From positions 12,112,234 through 12,176,233 of the forward strand of contig CM055113.1 of NCBI GenBank assembly GCA_029204225.1: 64,000 nt of DNA. The letters run 5' to 3'. The stretch comes from Diphasiastrum complanatum (taxonomy: Eukaryota > Streptophyta > Lycopodiopsida > Lycopodiales > Lycopodiaceae). The notes below the pieces were generated by a model. That model was not told the origin of the DNA. It made no database searches and saw only the letters and a list, made by a program, of their open reading frames with translations. A program made the position numbers and the translations under genes. Shown piece after piece: positions 36,316 through 49,556 of the stretch; position 1 is the stretch's first letter, and each line of letters starts with the position of its first letter.

Positions 36316-38593
36316 ACGCCTAGATAAGCATGAATAAAAGAAACCAAGACTCACCAGAATTCGACTCATTAGTATTCGGGTCATCATATTACAAATCATT
36401 CAAGTTCGTCTCAATTTCGAGCACCAACACATTATGTAAATATACACGCACACACACTCTCTCTCTCCACGACAACTTTGCAGTCTTACCTACTAAAGTT
36501 GAACGTCTGTGCAACCAATCAACTGGTGCAGAAGCGGGATCGACGACGAACTCTTCGAGTTCAAGATACTCGACTACATTCTCTTTGTTCTCATACAAAC
36601 TCAAAGTCCTCAGTTCGAGATCCACGTCACCCAAACTGCCCTATCCAAATGCAGACCACGTCGTAGTTCACTTTAGTACCTTTTCAATAACTTCAATGTT
36701 TCATGCTCGTTGCCTACGCAGTCATTATAACTGATCCATGTACATATATACATAACGGCAACTCACGTAAATGATGATGAGTCAATGATGATGAATGCAT
36801 GCAAGTGGAGAAGAGTAAAACAGAGTTTCTACGTGAATTCAATTGTGTCTTCATTATCTGAGTCCATAGGATCCAAGATCTTAGAGAGAGTGAAAGCCAT
36901 TCAAGAGATAGAGATAGTAATTTAATCTGTAGTTAGAAAAGTAAGATCACTGCACACCATTACTATGAACCATTCTTGGGCACAAGATTGTGATCTGATT
37001 GTTGTACTCACAATTGCTTAATTCAGATTCTCTATTCTTCTTATGTGTATTGCACTATGAATGCTTTCTGATAGTTTTATTTCTCTATTGATACACACTC
37101 AATCCAGAATGTCTAATCTCGAAGGAAACATGACTGTCAGATGTCTAATTATTCTCTCCTTCATGGTTGTCTTTGGCACCTACAAGACATTTATCCATTC
37201 GATCTAAGTTAATACTCTGTTGTAGTTTTGGTAAAGATCTTGTAATTTTCTCTATGTTGGAGCTTTGTCTTTTCTTTCGCACATAATCTATTTGAGAGCA
37301 CCCCAACAGAGTGGCATCAGAGCATCATTCGAAACTACTAATTAGTATACGAAATTGTTTACTATACTTAGATCATTCATCATGGAATGAACATTTTCAA
37401 AAATCCGCTTGATCAACAAGTTCAACGGTGACGACTTCCACATGTGGAAGTTGAGGATGAAGATGATATTCACAGAAAAAGAACTTTGGGGATACGTCAA
37501 AGGTTCATCTTGACTAAGCCTCTATCAAGAGAAAAGCATGTCGCATTATGTAGCTTGTTCAATTTTATTCTGGATCCTAAGAGTTAAGCTTAAGAGGGGA
37601 TGTTGGAATTAAGCATCACTCCAACTCACTAGAATTCAACTCTTTTGTATTCGGGTCATCAAAACACGAATCATTCAAGTTCATCTCAATCCTTGAGCAC
37701 CAGTACATTATGTAAATACACACACACACACTCTCTCTCCATGACAACTTTGCAATCTTACCTACTGAAGTTGAACGTTTGTGCAACCAATCAACTCGTG
37801 TAGAAGTGGGATCGATGACGAACTCTTCGAATTCAAGATACTTGACTACATTCTCTTCATTCTCATACAAACTCAAAGTCTTCGGTTTAAGATCCACGTT
37901 ACCCAAACTGCCCTGTCCAAGCATAGACCATGTCACAGTTCACTTTAGCACCTTTTCAGTAACTACAATGTTTCACGCTTGTTGCCTACGCAGTCATTAT
38001 AACTGCTCCATGTACATATATACATAACGACAACAACTCACGTAAACGATGATGAGTCAATCTATGATAAATGCATGCAAGTGAAAAAAAGTAAAACAAA
38101 GTTCCCGCATGAACTCAATTATGTCTTCATTATCTGATTCCATAGGATCAGAGATCTTAGAGAGAGTGAAAGCCATTCTGGAGATATAGATAGTAATTTA
38201 ATCTGTAATTAGCAAAGTCAGATCACTGCACATAGTGCACCATTACTGTGAACCATTTTTGGACATAGGATTATGATCTGATAGTTGTACTCACAATTGC
38301 TTAATTCAGATTCTCTATTTTTCTTATGAGTATTGCACTACGAATGCTTTCTGACAGTTTTCTTTCTTTACTGACACACACTCAATCCAGAATGTCTAAT
38401 CTCAAAGGAAGCATGGCTGTCTCAGACGCCTAATTATTTGCTCCTTCGTGGTTGTCTTTGACACCTACAAGACATTCCTCCATTCGATCTAAGTTAATAC
38501 TCTGTTGTAGTTTTGGTAAAGATCTTATAATTTTCTCTATGTTGGAGCTGTGTTTCTTCTTCTGCACATAATCTATTCAAGAGCACCCCAACA
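36316..38593 (+). mobile_element. Internally deleted mini-copia: two ~990-bp LTRs around ~290 bp
   Basis: The left LTR is about 36,316-37,308 (start decayed) and the right LTR 37,601-38,593 (TGTTGGAAT...CCCCAACA). The PBS-like TGGCATCAGAGC lies at 37,312-37,323, and the PPT AAGAGGGGA abuts the right LTR. The interior keeps only the gag N-terminus (37,412-37,513): INKFNGDDFHMWKLRMKMIF, then TEKELWGYVKGSS and a TGA. All of pol is gone. The paired 80-134-codon ORFs in the LTRs are duplicates of non-coding sequence. A non-autonomous element with far more LTR than interior. No target duplication could be confirmed because the left end is eroded. Confidence 0.8.
37601..38593 (+). repeat. Right LTR of the mini-copia (993 bp)
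   Basis: Inverted ends TGTTGG/CCAACA. It is colinear with 36,316-37,308, with many small differences. Confidence 0.85.
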
Positions 38594-38778
38594 TGTTGTA
38601 TCCTGTATTGTTTTGTGCTCACCATCATCTGACTTTGTACATCTTGCTTACTAAATCAATCCATCTTCTTATTGCATTCAATATCATGTTAGAATGTATG
38701 CTTTTCCTGTAGTTATCAAAAATTGCTCTTATTGTTTATTCTGATGCTGTAATTTCTATATGTCACTTCAATCTGTAA

Positions 38779-39913
<1,135 letters not shown>

Positions 39914-40158
39914 GGTAAGAGGGTCATCTCGTGCATGAGGGAGCTCATGTATCATGAGAGTAAGTTTAAACACAAGAGAGGGCCTTTTGTCAAGATTCCT
40001 TTTTCATTTTTTATTCACTTATTTTGTACAAACCCTGGTAAGAGGGTCATCTCATGCATGAGGGAGCTCATGTATCATTAGGTAAGTTTAAACACAAAAG
40101 GGCCTTTTGTCAAGATTCTTTTTTTATTTTTTATTCACTTGTTTTGTACATGTGGCCC
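39914..40158. repeat. 123-bp tandem duplication spanning a donor-like site
   Basis: GGTAAGAGGGTCATCTC starts at 39,914 and again at 40,037. Both units carry CATGAGGGAGCTCATGTATCAT followed by GTAAGTTTAAAC. The second copy has the better donor (AG|GTAAGT). Confidence 0.85.
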
Positions 40159-40235
40159 AATAGTTTCTTGACGTAATGGCTTTAATGTAACATTATTTCT
40201 TTGAGTTACATTTTGAGGCCACACTAAAAAATGGC

Positions 40236-40375
40236 AAAACTTTTGATTGATATATGTCAGAATGTGACGAAAATTGGTGTGTTGGAAAGCGCTCGTCAAG
40301 CGCTTTCCAATAATAATTTACATCGCATAATTCTGAGCGACCACTAAAAAGTTATTGGTTGAAAATAGTGACAAA
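40236..40375. repeat. Dispersed repeat with 12-bp perfect hairpin, copy 1
   Basis: TTGGAAAGCGCT (40,282-40,293), a 5-base loop and AGCGCTTTCCAA (40,299-40,310), then ...AAAAGTTATTGGT. Homologous to 52,790-52,905, including the GACRAAAATT lead-in and the AAAAGTTAT trailer. Confidence 0.75.
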
Positions 40376-40394
40376 ATGCAAAAGAGATCTTGGC

Positions 40395-41208
40395 ACGAAT
40401 TCATATGGGCTCTTTTTGAACTCAAGTTTCCTCTAATGACACACGTTTCCAGAGACATTTTTCATGACTAGTGCGATGTCAGTGATGACCGCAAGAATCA
40501 CGTCATTGACCAGCTACGTTGTGAATTCCCTGTCCCATCTCAGGACATGGAATTCGCACTAAAATGGATGAGGAGCCACATGGGATCTGTGATGAGCCAC
40601 CACAAATCGGAGATCCGAGATGCAGTGAAAGCCGAAAGAGGCATGCTTGAAAGTATGCAAAAAAAGAGTATTGAGATGATCCAGATCACTTCAGACAGCA
40701 GCGAGAGGCAGCCAAAGTCCCCGACTAGAGACCACGAGGCCTTCTCACTTGGGCAGTGGCAGCGAGGGATATTTTCGAGCCACTTTGTAAGTCTACCCTA
40801 TACCCTTAAGTGGAATTTGACTATTGATTGCTTTTCCTTGTTTTTTTTTCTCTTTGGGATTTTTCATAAGACACGTTGGAATAAAATGTTCTTTTCTAAA
40901 AATCAAAATTTGGAATGTTTGTGCAGCGATCCATCATTGGACAGTTTCCCACACATGACGAGTACATGTATGCTTATATCCACAGTACACAGGCAATACT
41001 CGAGTTATTGGAGAGGCAGGGCGTGTGTATAAACTGGGATGCTGATCCTCAGGTATGACATCAAATCCATTTTATGCTCTTTAAACTTGCTATTCTCTCC
41101 CATTCCCATACAATTTTTTAGATCACTAATTCATGTGCCTTGCACGTGCAGGAACAACAAGCTCCACATGACGGGGATGATGAGGAGGAATTAGATAGAT
41201 CTAGCTAG
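40395..41208 (+). CDS. 3' exons of a spliced gene of unknown family
   Basis: Three exons join in frame with good splice sites. The first, about 40,395-40,786, reads WHEFIWALFELKFPLMTHVS, then MEFALKWMRSHMGSVMSHHK and GQWQRGIFSSHF, with donor GTAAGT. The second is 40,927-41,052 (acceptor TTTGTGCAG; RSIIGQFPTHDEYMYAYIHS; donor GTATGA). The third is 41,152-41,208 (acceptor CACGTGCAG; EQQAPHDGDDEEELDRSS and a stop). All joints are phase 0. A TAG at about 40,471-40,473 lies upstream of the ATG at 40,547. So translation either starts at 40,547 or the gene is damaged. The helical, charged protein vaguely resembles accessory proteins of plant En/Spm-type transposons. I make no firm family claim. Confidence 0.5.
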
Positions 41209-41680
41209 TGTTTTGCTCTATAACTAGCCTTTCCATATTTACAGATACTTATGTACATGTTTTTACATGAAAGGATAGCTCGAAAAGAAACGAACACGAA
41301 AAGAAGCAAACTCGAAACTCGAAAAAGAAATGAACTCGAATGGAAAATGTTCGTGCGTAGCAGAATGAGCTATCTAACTCTTTCCCTAAGCATGACTACG
41401 CCTATCAGACACAAATATAACGTTAGTAATATAAATCACGTTCGATCCAATTATGTAGCCAAACGTTAAGCAACAAAAACATCAGAAAGATAATTTACTA
41501 ATAAACAGTCGCAAAAAACAAGACTAAATATTAGTCGCGAACAACTAGACTAATAATAATTTGCGAAGAGTAGACTACCAAATTAAGCAATAAGAAAGTC
41601 AGACAGAATGTATAAAACATTGCAATATTGACAGAAATTTGTACTCAGAACAAACTAATCTATAGTAAGATTAAGTATAG
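41209..41680. other. No recognisable gene
   Basis: AT-rich sequence with runs of related short words (CGAAAAGAAACGAAC, CTCGAAACTCGAAAA). Nothing coding is seen. Confidence 0.5.
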
Positions 41681-44600
41681 CATGGCTACCCGGCTAACCC
41701 AAGTAGTCATCTACGGGATCAGTGCTCGATCAATATATCCTAACGGGTCATGTCCCGATCACAACCATATATAGTAAACCAAATAAATTGTACACTAATT
41801 ACATCATCACATTTAGAGCTTACATAAAATGTATATCAGATTAACTCTGATTTCTAACTCTCTCCCTTAAGCTCAAATGTGATAAGAGTGAAAAACAATA
41901 ATTTGTAGCAATGTCTGGAGTGTCCAAAAGATGTTATGCATATCCTGCTACTCTGTACTTGACTCACACTCAAGCACACCAACAAACCACCAGGTTTGAC
42001 TCACAAAGTATCATGCAAACACAATGCTCATACAGAGAGTCTACCATACTCTCGACCAACTGACTCGTCCCCAATCCAACTTGACCACAAGTGGACCACA
42101 TGAGCGAAATGGCTCAAACTGAAGAAATCCCACTGCCACCATGAGACTTACATCCTCCATCTAGCTAGGCTGACATCCTATCAGGCAATTACAAGCACAA
42201 GCCTATAAAACTGACATAAATGAGCGACTGAGGCTCAACCTGAGGAAATCTTACTGCCACCATAAGATTGCACCCTCACCAGATAGACAGCTAGTAGACA
42301 ATGACAAGTCAATGAGCATAAAATGACTACTTTGTTTTACTGTAGCAAATGCATAACCACATACGACTCCGACTTAGATCTAGACTCCTGTGACAAGGCA
42401 ACATGCAAGCCCACACACACTCATGCAAACCAACACGAATGATAAAGCGTCAAATTCATGACCAAGGCCTGCCCATAAGTGATATCCTGTCGTACCAACA
42501 CCTGTGCCACCTGTAGGTCCGCTGCTACACCAACGGTCACCAAATCAGGTCTCCAACCATGGCTCGCACCTATAACAAGATGCCCTCACGTCCAAGCATA
42601 TCCAAATGACCAATGAGTCCTGAAAGCTGATTCTCATCCATTCTCCATGCTCCAAGAACAAGAGTCTACCAAGGACTCAATGAATGAATGTACACAAACC
42701 TCACCATAGGCTATACCTGAGTAGCTCGCCCACCTCCCAAAGATACTGATGATGATATGCCTCTCCTACATCTCATGTAGGCTCAACTTCCCATGCTTGA
42801 CGTTGCCAACTCTGATTTGATCAGTATATAGGCCTCCCACCAAGGAGCCTATCTCCCCACAACATCCATCATAGCGTCCAAGCCAAAGCAAATGCACACT
42901 AGATCCACTATCGTGATGAATAACTCACCCACGATCCATAGCATATCAGGTAGGATAGCTCCAGAACCCTGTACCCTATACCATCTGATCACCAAATATC
43001 CATTACTTGTTGATAGCTCCCCAAGAATCTGTCTGCCTGTAGTGCAACTAGACTCCAACTGGATCTAGCCAAAAACTGCATCCTGCTTACCAAAAGATGA
43101 TGGATAGAAATAACATGTGACGCCAACCTGGAGACTACTGTGCATATGACCATGCAGCTCACCTGACTACTCGCCAAAGTATCAACTGTCACTCCTTGAG
43201 CAACCATCTCCATCCCTGCTGGCTCACAACCATGGGCATGCTGGATCCACATCACCCTGTAATGCTCTCCATGCCCTCAGGATATGTACCACCCTAGGTA
43301 CACTCCATGCCACCTACCTCCAAGTAGGCTTGACCCATCCCTAGGTCATCACATGATGCACTAGCTGAAGAACATCGTCCATACATCAAATGACATATCA
43401 TACCTGAGCAATTGTAGCATCTCCCTAAGTGCCACCCCAATGGACTCGTCTCCCTAAGAATACATTGAGATGTGAACTCCAAAGCCACCATCAAGTCCCT
43501 CACATGATGTGACATGCCAATATCCCTCCAAGTGAACCTGTGAGATCTTCCATGGCCCAAACCAAACAATCTGCACCCTATCATCACTAAAATCTGCATC
43601 CCTGATGCAATATTGATATGGCAAATTGACTTGGCTTATCCAAACTGGCAGTTGAAGTGTATCTCTTCGATGACAAACCTGATACACTGCTCCACAGCTA
43701 CAACGGCTTGATCAAAATTGACTTATCGACTGCAAAATCTCAAAATCATCACACTCACCACTCGCCAAGAGCATCCAAAGTGTGATTATTGACCCGTTCT
43801 TCATCCTCTGCATGTCCCACACACAGCTCGTCCAATGCAAGTCCGCTATCTTGCCCAATGCCTTTCAACTGGCACCACCTCACACTTCCATCACCTGTGA
43901 CCGCCAAAATGTGTGTACCTCAAAGCTAGCCCATATTTCCCTCCGAACGAAAGATTTCCAGGCTACAGATGCGTGTGTTAATGCAGCTATCACCTGACTC
44001 GACAATGTCACTACCGATCATACCTGTGAGAGCGTTCCCCCAAAACGCCAATTGATGTTGGTTGGTTTGAACCCCAAAAGTTGAACCTGATCACAAGAAT
44101 TTTTCACTTGTAACCAGCATACCATGCCTACCTCTCACCTGTGATTGCTTGCCTTCTCAAAATTGTCGCCAATGATGAGTAGTCAAGCCGCCAAACTGCA
44201 CTTCCGTCGCCAAAACTAGCTTTCTCCACACAATTCCGCTACCATTCGCCCCCATACTGCATTTACCACCTCCAAACACCTTGTTACCTTGTCAGGAGTA
44301 AGTAATAATGATTTCAAAGTGATAATGCCTCATTGTACTACCCTGTAACAGGTTTCACCAGCCAGAAATTGCCCCAAATTCGGCCCTACGGTACCCAAAT
44401 GGCGAATGTAGCCCATCACTAGGTCACCCGCACTCCGCTTGATAGAATGGTGACAAAAACACCCAAAACACGTTTCTCCCTGCTCTATGACATTGCTCTG
44501 TCTGCTAGCTCTGAGCAGCCAGTTTCAGGGGTCATTTTGGTCCAAGGATGGCCAAAAAAGGTGCCCTTTAGCTATAGTTTGCCCCTTTGCCATTTGCCCT

Positions 44601-46235
44601 TGCAAAATGAACTGTATTTTCATTCTGAAATTTTTTAATGAAGAAATGGCATTTCTACCCTTCAGGTCCAGATTCACATTTCAATGTGAAAATTTTTAAT
44701 GAAGAATTTTCAAGGACTGGCCTTTAGCCCTTTCAGGGCTCTCTTCAAACCCATCCAAGGGTGTTCCTTGATCCTGTGGCCTACATTTGTCTCTCCACAC
44801 TCGATCTTCACCGTTGATTAGAAGACTTGGAGATCAAGTGGCCACACACATTTCTGTGCACCAAAACACTCTCCTGCAGCCACTACGCACTTCTATACAC
44901 GATGGCATTCACGCGACTGGACGCGCACGAGGTCCCGCAACCTCCCCACGGCCTTCTTCCCAACCTTTCTTCCTTTCTCTCTCATGTTTGCAAAGCTATG
45001 GCTACCAGATACAATATGATCTAGCTCAATGTTGGCTACACGGCGTGCCACGGCCTTTTGCAGGCATCCTCGCCTAGCTGGGGCGCCCAGTTGTAGCCGT
45101 TTACAGCTCCCAAAAAGTCTGCCTACAGACCAAGATCCAGAGTTTTCCCATCAAAAACCCTAGCCATGAGAAGAAGAAAAAATAACTTGGGCATTTTCCA
45201 ATCTCACTCTGAGATCTTTTTTGCAGCTACCTGCCTCACAAAGGTCGCCCTACCTCAAGGCATCTGATGCAATTTACAGTTTGACAATTGGTGCGGTATC
45301 GACTGCAAACAGGCTGATTTTTCCAGAAATCCGTCAACACCCAACAAAACTGGAAATTTCCAAATTTCCTCCGTTTTCAACCAAATTTGACCCTATAAAT
45401 TGCTATGGCTCTCTGTCACTGCTCTTTGCAAATCCCCTGCAAGCCCCGTTGCGCCAAATGGCTGTCCACACAGTGAATCATGAAGCCAACACCGATGATT
45501 TCTCCGAAACCACCGAAACTGCAAGATTTTCCGTGAATTCTCCCCGGAATCCACCTACGACGATCGTTCTGATCTTCCCCGAAGTTCCGATCGAAGGAAC
45601 TTTGTTGTCTCCTGCCATCCGGACTACCTATACCCCATATGGAGTCCTCTCTCCTGAGACGCTTTGAGTGCTATTTCTCCTGGTGAAAGATGCTATCCCA
45701 TAGCTCCGTCGGATCGTGCATACCTGCTACACCCTGTAGCTCTGATACCAAGTTGAAATTCTGTTAGGATCTAGTGCAGTATGCAGATCACATCACACAA
45801 TCACCATAGCCACTCCGCACAAGCTCTCAAAGATGGCACAACAAAAGTTTTGTCTATTATGACGAAACACTGTACATATAGCAAAGCCCCAAACTGCATG
45901 GGCTCCACAGGTGTCACTAAACTGGCCTACCACCTGCCAAACTAGAGTTAGGCCCAATATGGCCACATATACTGACAAACCCAGGACATGCCTCTAAGTA
46001 TAGCATAATGAACTCAAAATCACTGTACAGGCTGATTTCTTCCTACGTGTGGCTACCTGGCTAACCCAAGTAGCCGTCTATGGGATCAGTGCCCGATCAA
46101 TATATCCTAATGGGTCACGTCCCGATCACAACCATATATAGTAAACCAAATAAACTGTACACTAATTACATCATCACATTTAGAGCTTACATAAAATGTC
46201 TATCAGATTAACTCTGATTTCTAACTCTATTAGAC
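41681..46235 (-). mobile_element. Large LTR derivative without retroviral genes (LARD-like)
   Basis: About 185 bp at 41,681-41,866 recurs at 46,048-46,231 (GGCTAACCCAAGTAG...GATTTCTAACTCT) as direct repeats. Read on the minus strand, the right copy is a 5' LTR ending near 45,752. It is followed by TGGTATCAGAGC (RC at 45,738-45,749), an initiator-Met PBS. The left copy is preceded by the purine tract AAGGGAGAGAG. The left LTR is truncated and lacks a 45-bp block present on the right. The 3.9-kb interior has no gag, protease, integrase or RT motif on either strand. The ORFs inside (for example 45,221-45,667 +) show no domain. Best read as a non-autonomous element. Confidence 0.65.
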
Positions 46236-47125
46236 TTTCGTAAAGATTCATACAGGTCCTATGAAGTAGTATGGGCTGAGAACAAAGATTTTTTGGTTTG
46301 TAGAAGTCTAGATAGTTTCAAACTTGATGGACATAAAGCATAAGCCATCGGCCATCAATTTACAGGTCTGATAGCTTGCTGGGAAGGTAAAAATAAATGC
46401 TAATCATGCTGCAAAAATTTCCAAAATGGTCTCCTTATGGATTTGGAGGTATCCATCTCCCAAAAATCATCAAAGATGGTAAATAGCTTGTTTCATTGGA
46501 GTATCGTGTATCCAAGACTAAGAGTATATTAAATCCTATGTACTGGTCATGGACATGACACACAAGAACATAAGCCAAAATCTTTGCACCTATAACACAA
46601 TATTGAGTTCAGCCCTTAAGTGGTTCACACTCATAAAAACCTATTAGAATTTTCAAGGTCATTTTTCTAGGCTATCATTATTGAGTCTTTCAGCTCAGCT
46701 GGACAAAATGTTGCTTAACACACTATATTGGAATTGTAGCATGCATAATGAGCAAAGATAATCTTAGTCATTGTAGTTGATTGATCATACTCTTCCTGTT
46801 ACATACGATTCATAGCTCCCATTCACTGAGTATCTTTACAAGATCAAATTCACTACATTTTCACGATTCTACCTTCACTTCTCCACTCACTGATCATGAC
46901 TCCTGCTAGCAGTGTCATCCCATTGATACATCATTTACTTCCTAGATGTGGGGTATCCATGGTGGTTGAATTTCTGGGAAGCACGTGTTCTGAATTCTCT
47001 GCTGCCTCATAATATTGAATCTCTTCTTCCAAAAATTCAGCTCCATTACCTAGGTGCAACCTGATCCTTATCATGATAGAAAGAATGTGCTGATAAGAAT
47101 GACTTGCAGGTCTGCCTATGAGAGC
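46236..47125. other. No recognisable gene; 3' flank of DUF247
   Basis: AT-rich and without a recognisable domain. It would contain the 3' UTR of the minus-strand DUF247 gene. Confidence 0.5.
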
Positions 47126-48413
47126 TTACCCGCGGTTTTTGGCAGGTACATATGCAATATTAGGAAAACCAAAACCCTTAAAATGTGTAATAAAGAGAGT
47201 GGTGTACACAGTCTGCAAAAAGCTCATGGATGGAAGGAATACAGCGGCTGTTGTAGAGGCTATCACCCAGGGCTTGGAGCAGTAAGTTTGCCTGAACTCG
47301 TTCAACAAAGTGTGCCTCTCATTTTTGTAGTGTTCCTGGATGTCTGACAGCATCATGTGCCACTCTAATGTTCCACGAAGTGACACAGGCATGTTTCTAC
47401 ACAATCCATTCAGAATCTTCTTCATCTTAGACTCGCTGCCTAGACAGTTCATAATGACATCGTTCTTCATGAGCAGCTGCACGTCTTGCTTGGTTTGTGC
47501 TAAATTGCCCAGTAGCACCAGGTAGGGGCATAGATAGAGCGGATCCTGGTAGACAAGTATCTCAAATGCAGCTAAATTTCGAAGAATAGAGGCTGTGTTG
47601 TCATAAACAGACAGCTGTGGAAGATTCAAAACAGCTCCCTCAAATCGTGCTTTGTCTATAGTCCCTGCTCCTATAATATCACATATGTTTTAATTCAGTT
47701 GCTATTTTTTCCAAAAGTTTCAAAGAGTGGAAACTCGTTCTGTGCTTACCTGATTTAATTGTGATTCCAGCCTTTCTAAGCTCTGAAACTGGAGGAACTT
47801 GGTGAGTGGAAAAAACGCCAATGTCCGGCCTTAAATATGATGAAGTCAACAAAGAAAGCCTTTGTTCTTGTGTACCTGTGCAAATAACTTGGTGCAGGCA
47901 CTCAAGCAGATGCTGGTACTCTAGAAGCTTATCCAAACTATCATTGATAGCTATTGTAAGCTCATTGCCTCTTGCATGCTGGAACGCAGGTTTTCTGAAA
48001 GGATATATCCAAAACAGCAATTGTGTAACGACTCTTTTGAGCTGATCAGATATGGCTTCTTCAGTGCCGCAGATAACGGTACTCAGGGTCTTGTGCAGAA
48101 GAGGCATAGGGAGCTGCTGTTCCAGCAGAAATAAGTCTCTCAGAATGTTATGCTTGGAGCTTCGAAGACCAAAATGACAGAAGACGGGGTTATAGAATCT
48201 TCGAGTTAGTCGGTCTATCAGTACAAAGTACATTATCAAAATGGATATCACAACCAGTGCATCGAGTGCAAGCACCTCCTCCACAGTCTGATCATCTACC
48301 GTGGTATTATCAAGCCCATAGACACCTCTCATCAATTTATAGAAGCCGCTTATGTGCATCCCAGTCATAGCTATCGTTTCCAGGCTCTTCTCGTTTCCAT
48401 GCCAGAAACTCAT
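47126..48413 (-). CDS. DUF247 protein, two exons
   Basis: Plant-specific DUF247 family, usually 400-500 residues with a C-terminal membrane segment. Its biochemical role is unknown; some members act in self-incompatibility and related signalling. Exon 1 is 48,413-47,750 and exon 2 is 47,670-47,126. The 79-bp intron has donor CAG|GTAAGC and acceptor TTATAG|GA and joins phase 1 cleanly, giving 402 residues. Motifs: DLFLLEQQLPMPLLHKTL (the DLLLLENQIP block), SELRKAGITIKSG, LPQLSVYDNTASILRNLAAF, DVQLLMKNDVIMNCLGSES. Near the C-terminus is KPWVIASTTAAVFLPSMSFL followed by QTVYTTLF, the membrane end. The frame is open upstream to 48,620 except for a TGA at 48,429-48,431. So the N-terminus is either short or damaged. 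Probably a real gene or one very recently lost. Confidence 0.75.
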
Positions 48414-48620
48414 GCTTGATTGTGCTCTTCAGGCTTTGCTGATGCCGTGAAACAATTTCCTCCAATTGCTGTTTTCAAAGGCGAGAGGCAACACCTTGGG
48501 GAGAAAGTCGCTTGGGTTCGTTTCTCTCCATTCACCTTGAATCCAGATCATGTGTGTTGTAAAGCTGACTTGGCCATCGGGTGCACCCAACGTGCCTTGT
48601 AAGACTCTAAGGGGTGACAC

Positions 48621-49475
48621 TCTTTAAGGTCCCATAGCAAGTTAGAACGTCAAAGACTGAGCCTCCGACCTGTGGTGAGCCAGTCAAGTAGTCACAAGTC
48701 GTGAGCTAGCTTTGGAGCTCGAGTCATGGCCTAGTCAGGAAGCAAGTTGATTCTGCCGCCGGGACGGCTCCTGGGACCCATGTCCGGGAGCCAGACTGAT
48801 TCTGCCAGGCTTGCCAGGCTTAATCAGCAAAATAAAAACTAAGTCCTAAAAAGCGTGCTTTACCAGAAAGCACTATATTTCAGGATAGAGGGGGTGCTCC
48901 GAATCATAGCAAAACTATAGGGGGAGTCCGGCAGACAGAAATATGGGCAGCTCAACCAGCGCCAGGAATCCAGTCGTCAGGTCTCAGCTCCCTCTACCAG
49001 CACGAGCTAGGCACAATGCACGTGTTGGTGGCCCCGAGACCGGTCAGTCTATGTATGAATGTAACCTCTTCCAGATCTAATAAAGTTGATCCTTGGGGAT
49101 GATTACCATTTCCATTTTGCCTCCGGGACTGGTCCAAGTGGAAGGACCCTTACTACAACCTTTTTGCGTCGCCAGTGCCTAAGGGTACACGTCATCGACG
49201 TGTGACTTGCCGCTATGCCAATTGGTCAGATTGGCGACCACTATGCCTTGGGTTTCATGTGTGGCTTGTCTTTGCCTTTGGTTACCTTTTGGGGACGGAT
49301 TCTGAGTTGGCTTTCGGGTTGGTTGGGATTCCAGTTTTCTTAAGTCTGAATGGTTAAGCTTGTTACGTTTCTGAGTTGGCTTTTACGTAAGTGCATGATG
49401 GATGAATGTTAGACTTAAGCGCGTGTTGGGGAAACCGCTCAAGTCCCAGCGCCCTTTCAGGCGCCGCGCAACATG
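48621..49475 (+). repeat. Probable LTR upstream of a PBS (left end undefined)
   Basis: GC-richer than its neighbours, with AATAAA at about 49,079. It ends GCGCAACA just before TGTGGTATCAGAGCC. A possible start TGTTGG at about 49,023 would match the terminal CAACA, but a longer LTR is more likely. No second copy lies in the window. Confidence 0.45.
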
Positions 49476-49491
49476 TGGTATCAGAGCCGAC
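49476..49491 (+). promoter_or_regulatory. Primer binding site
   Basis: TGGTATCAGAGCCGAC, complementary to the initiator-Met tRNA 3' end. It lies two bases after a CA terminus. Confidence 0.75.
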
Positions 49492-49556
49492 TAGCCGGTC
49501 AACTATGCAAGTCTCACAGGGATGGCCACGTCTTGGGATTTGTCAGGACAACCGTT

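Noticed and set aside
45221-45667. 148-codon + ORF as a host gene
   Set aside because: No domain. It lies within the LARD-like interior, opposite to the element's strand, and runs up to the PBS.
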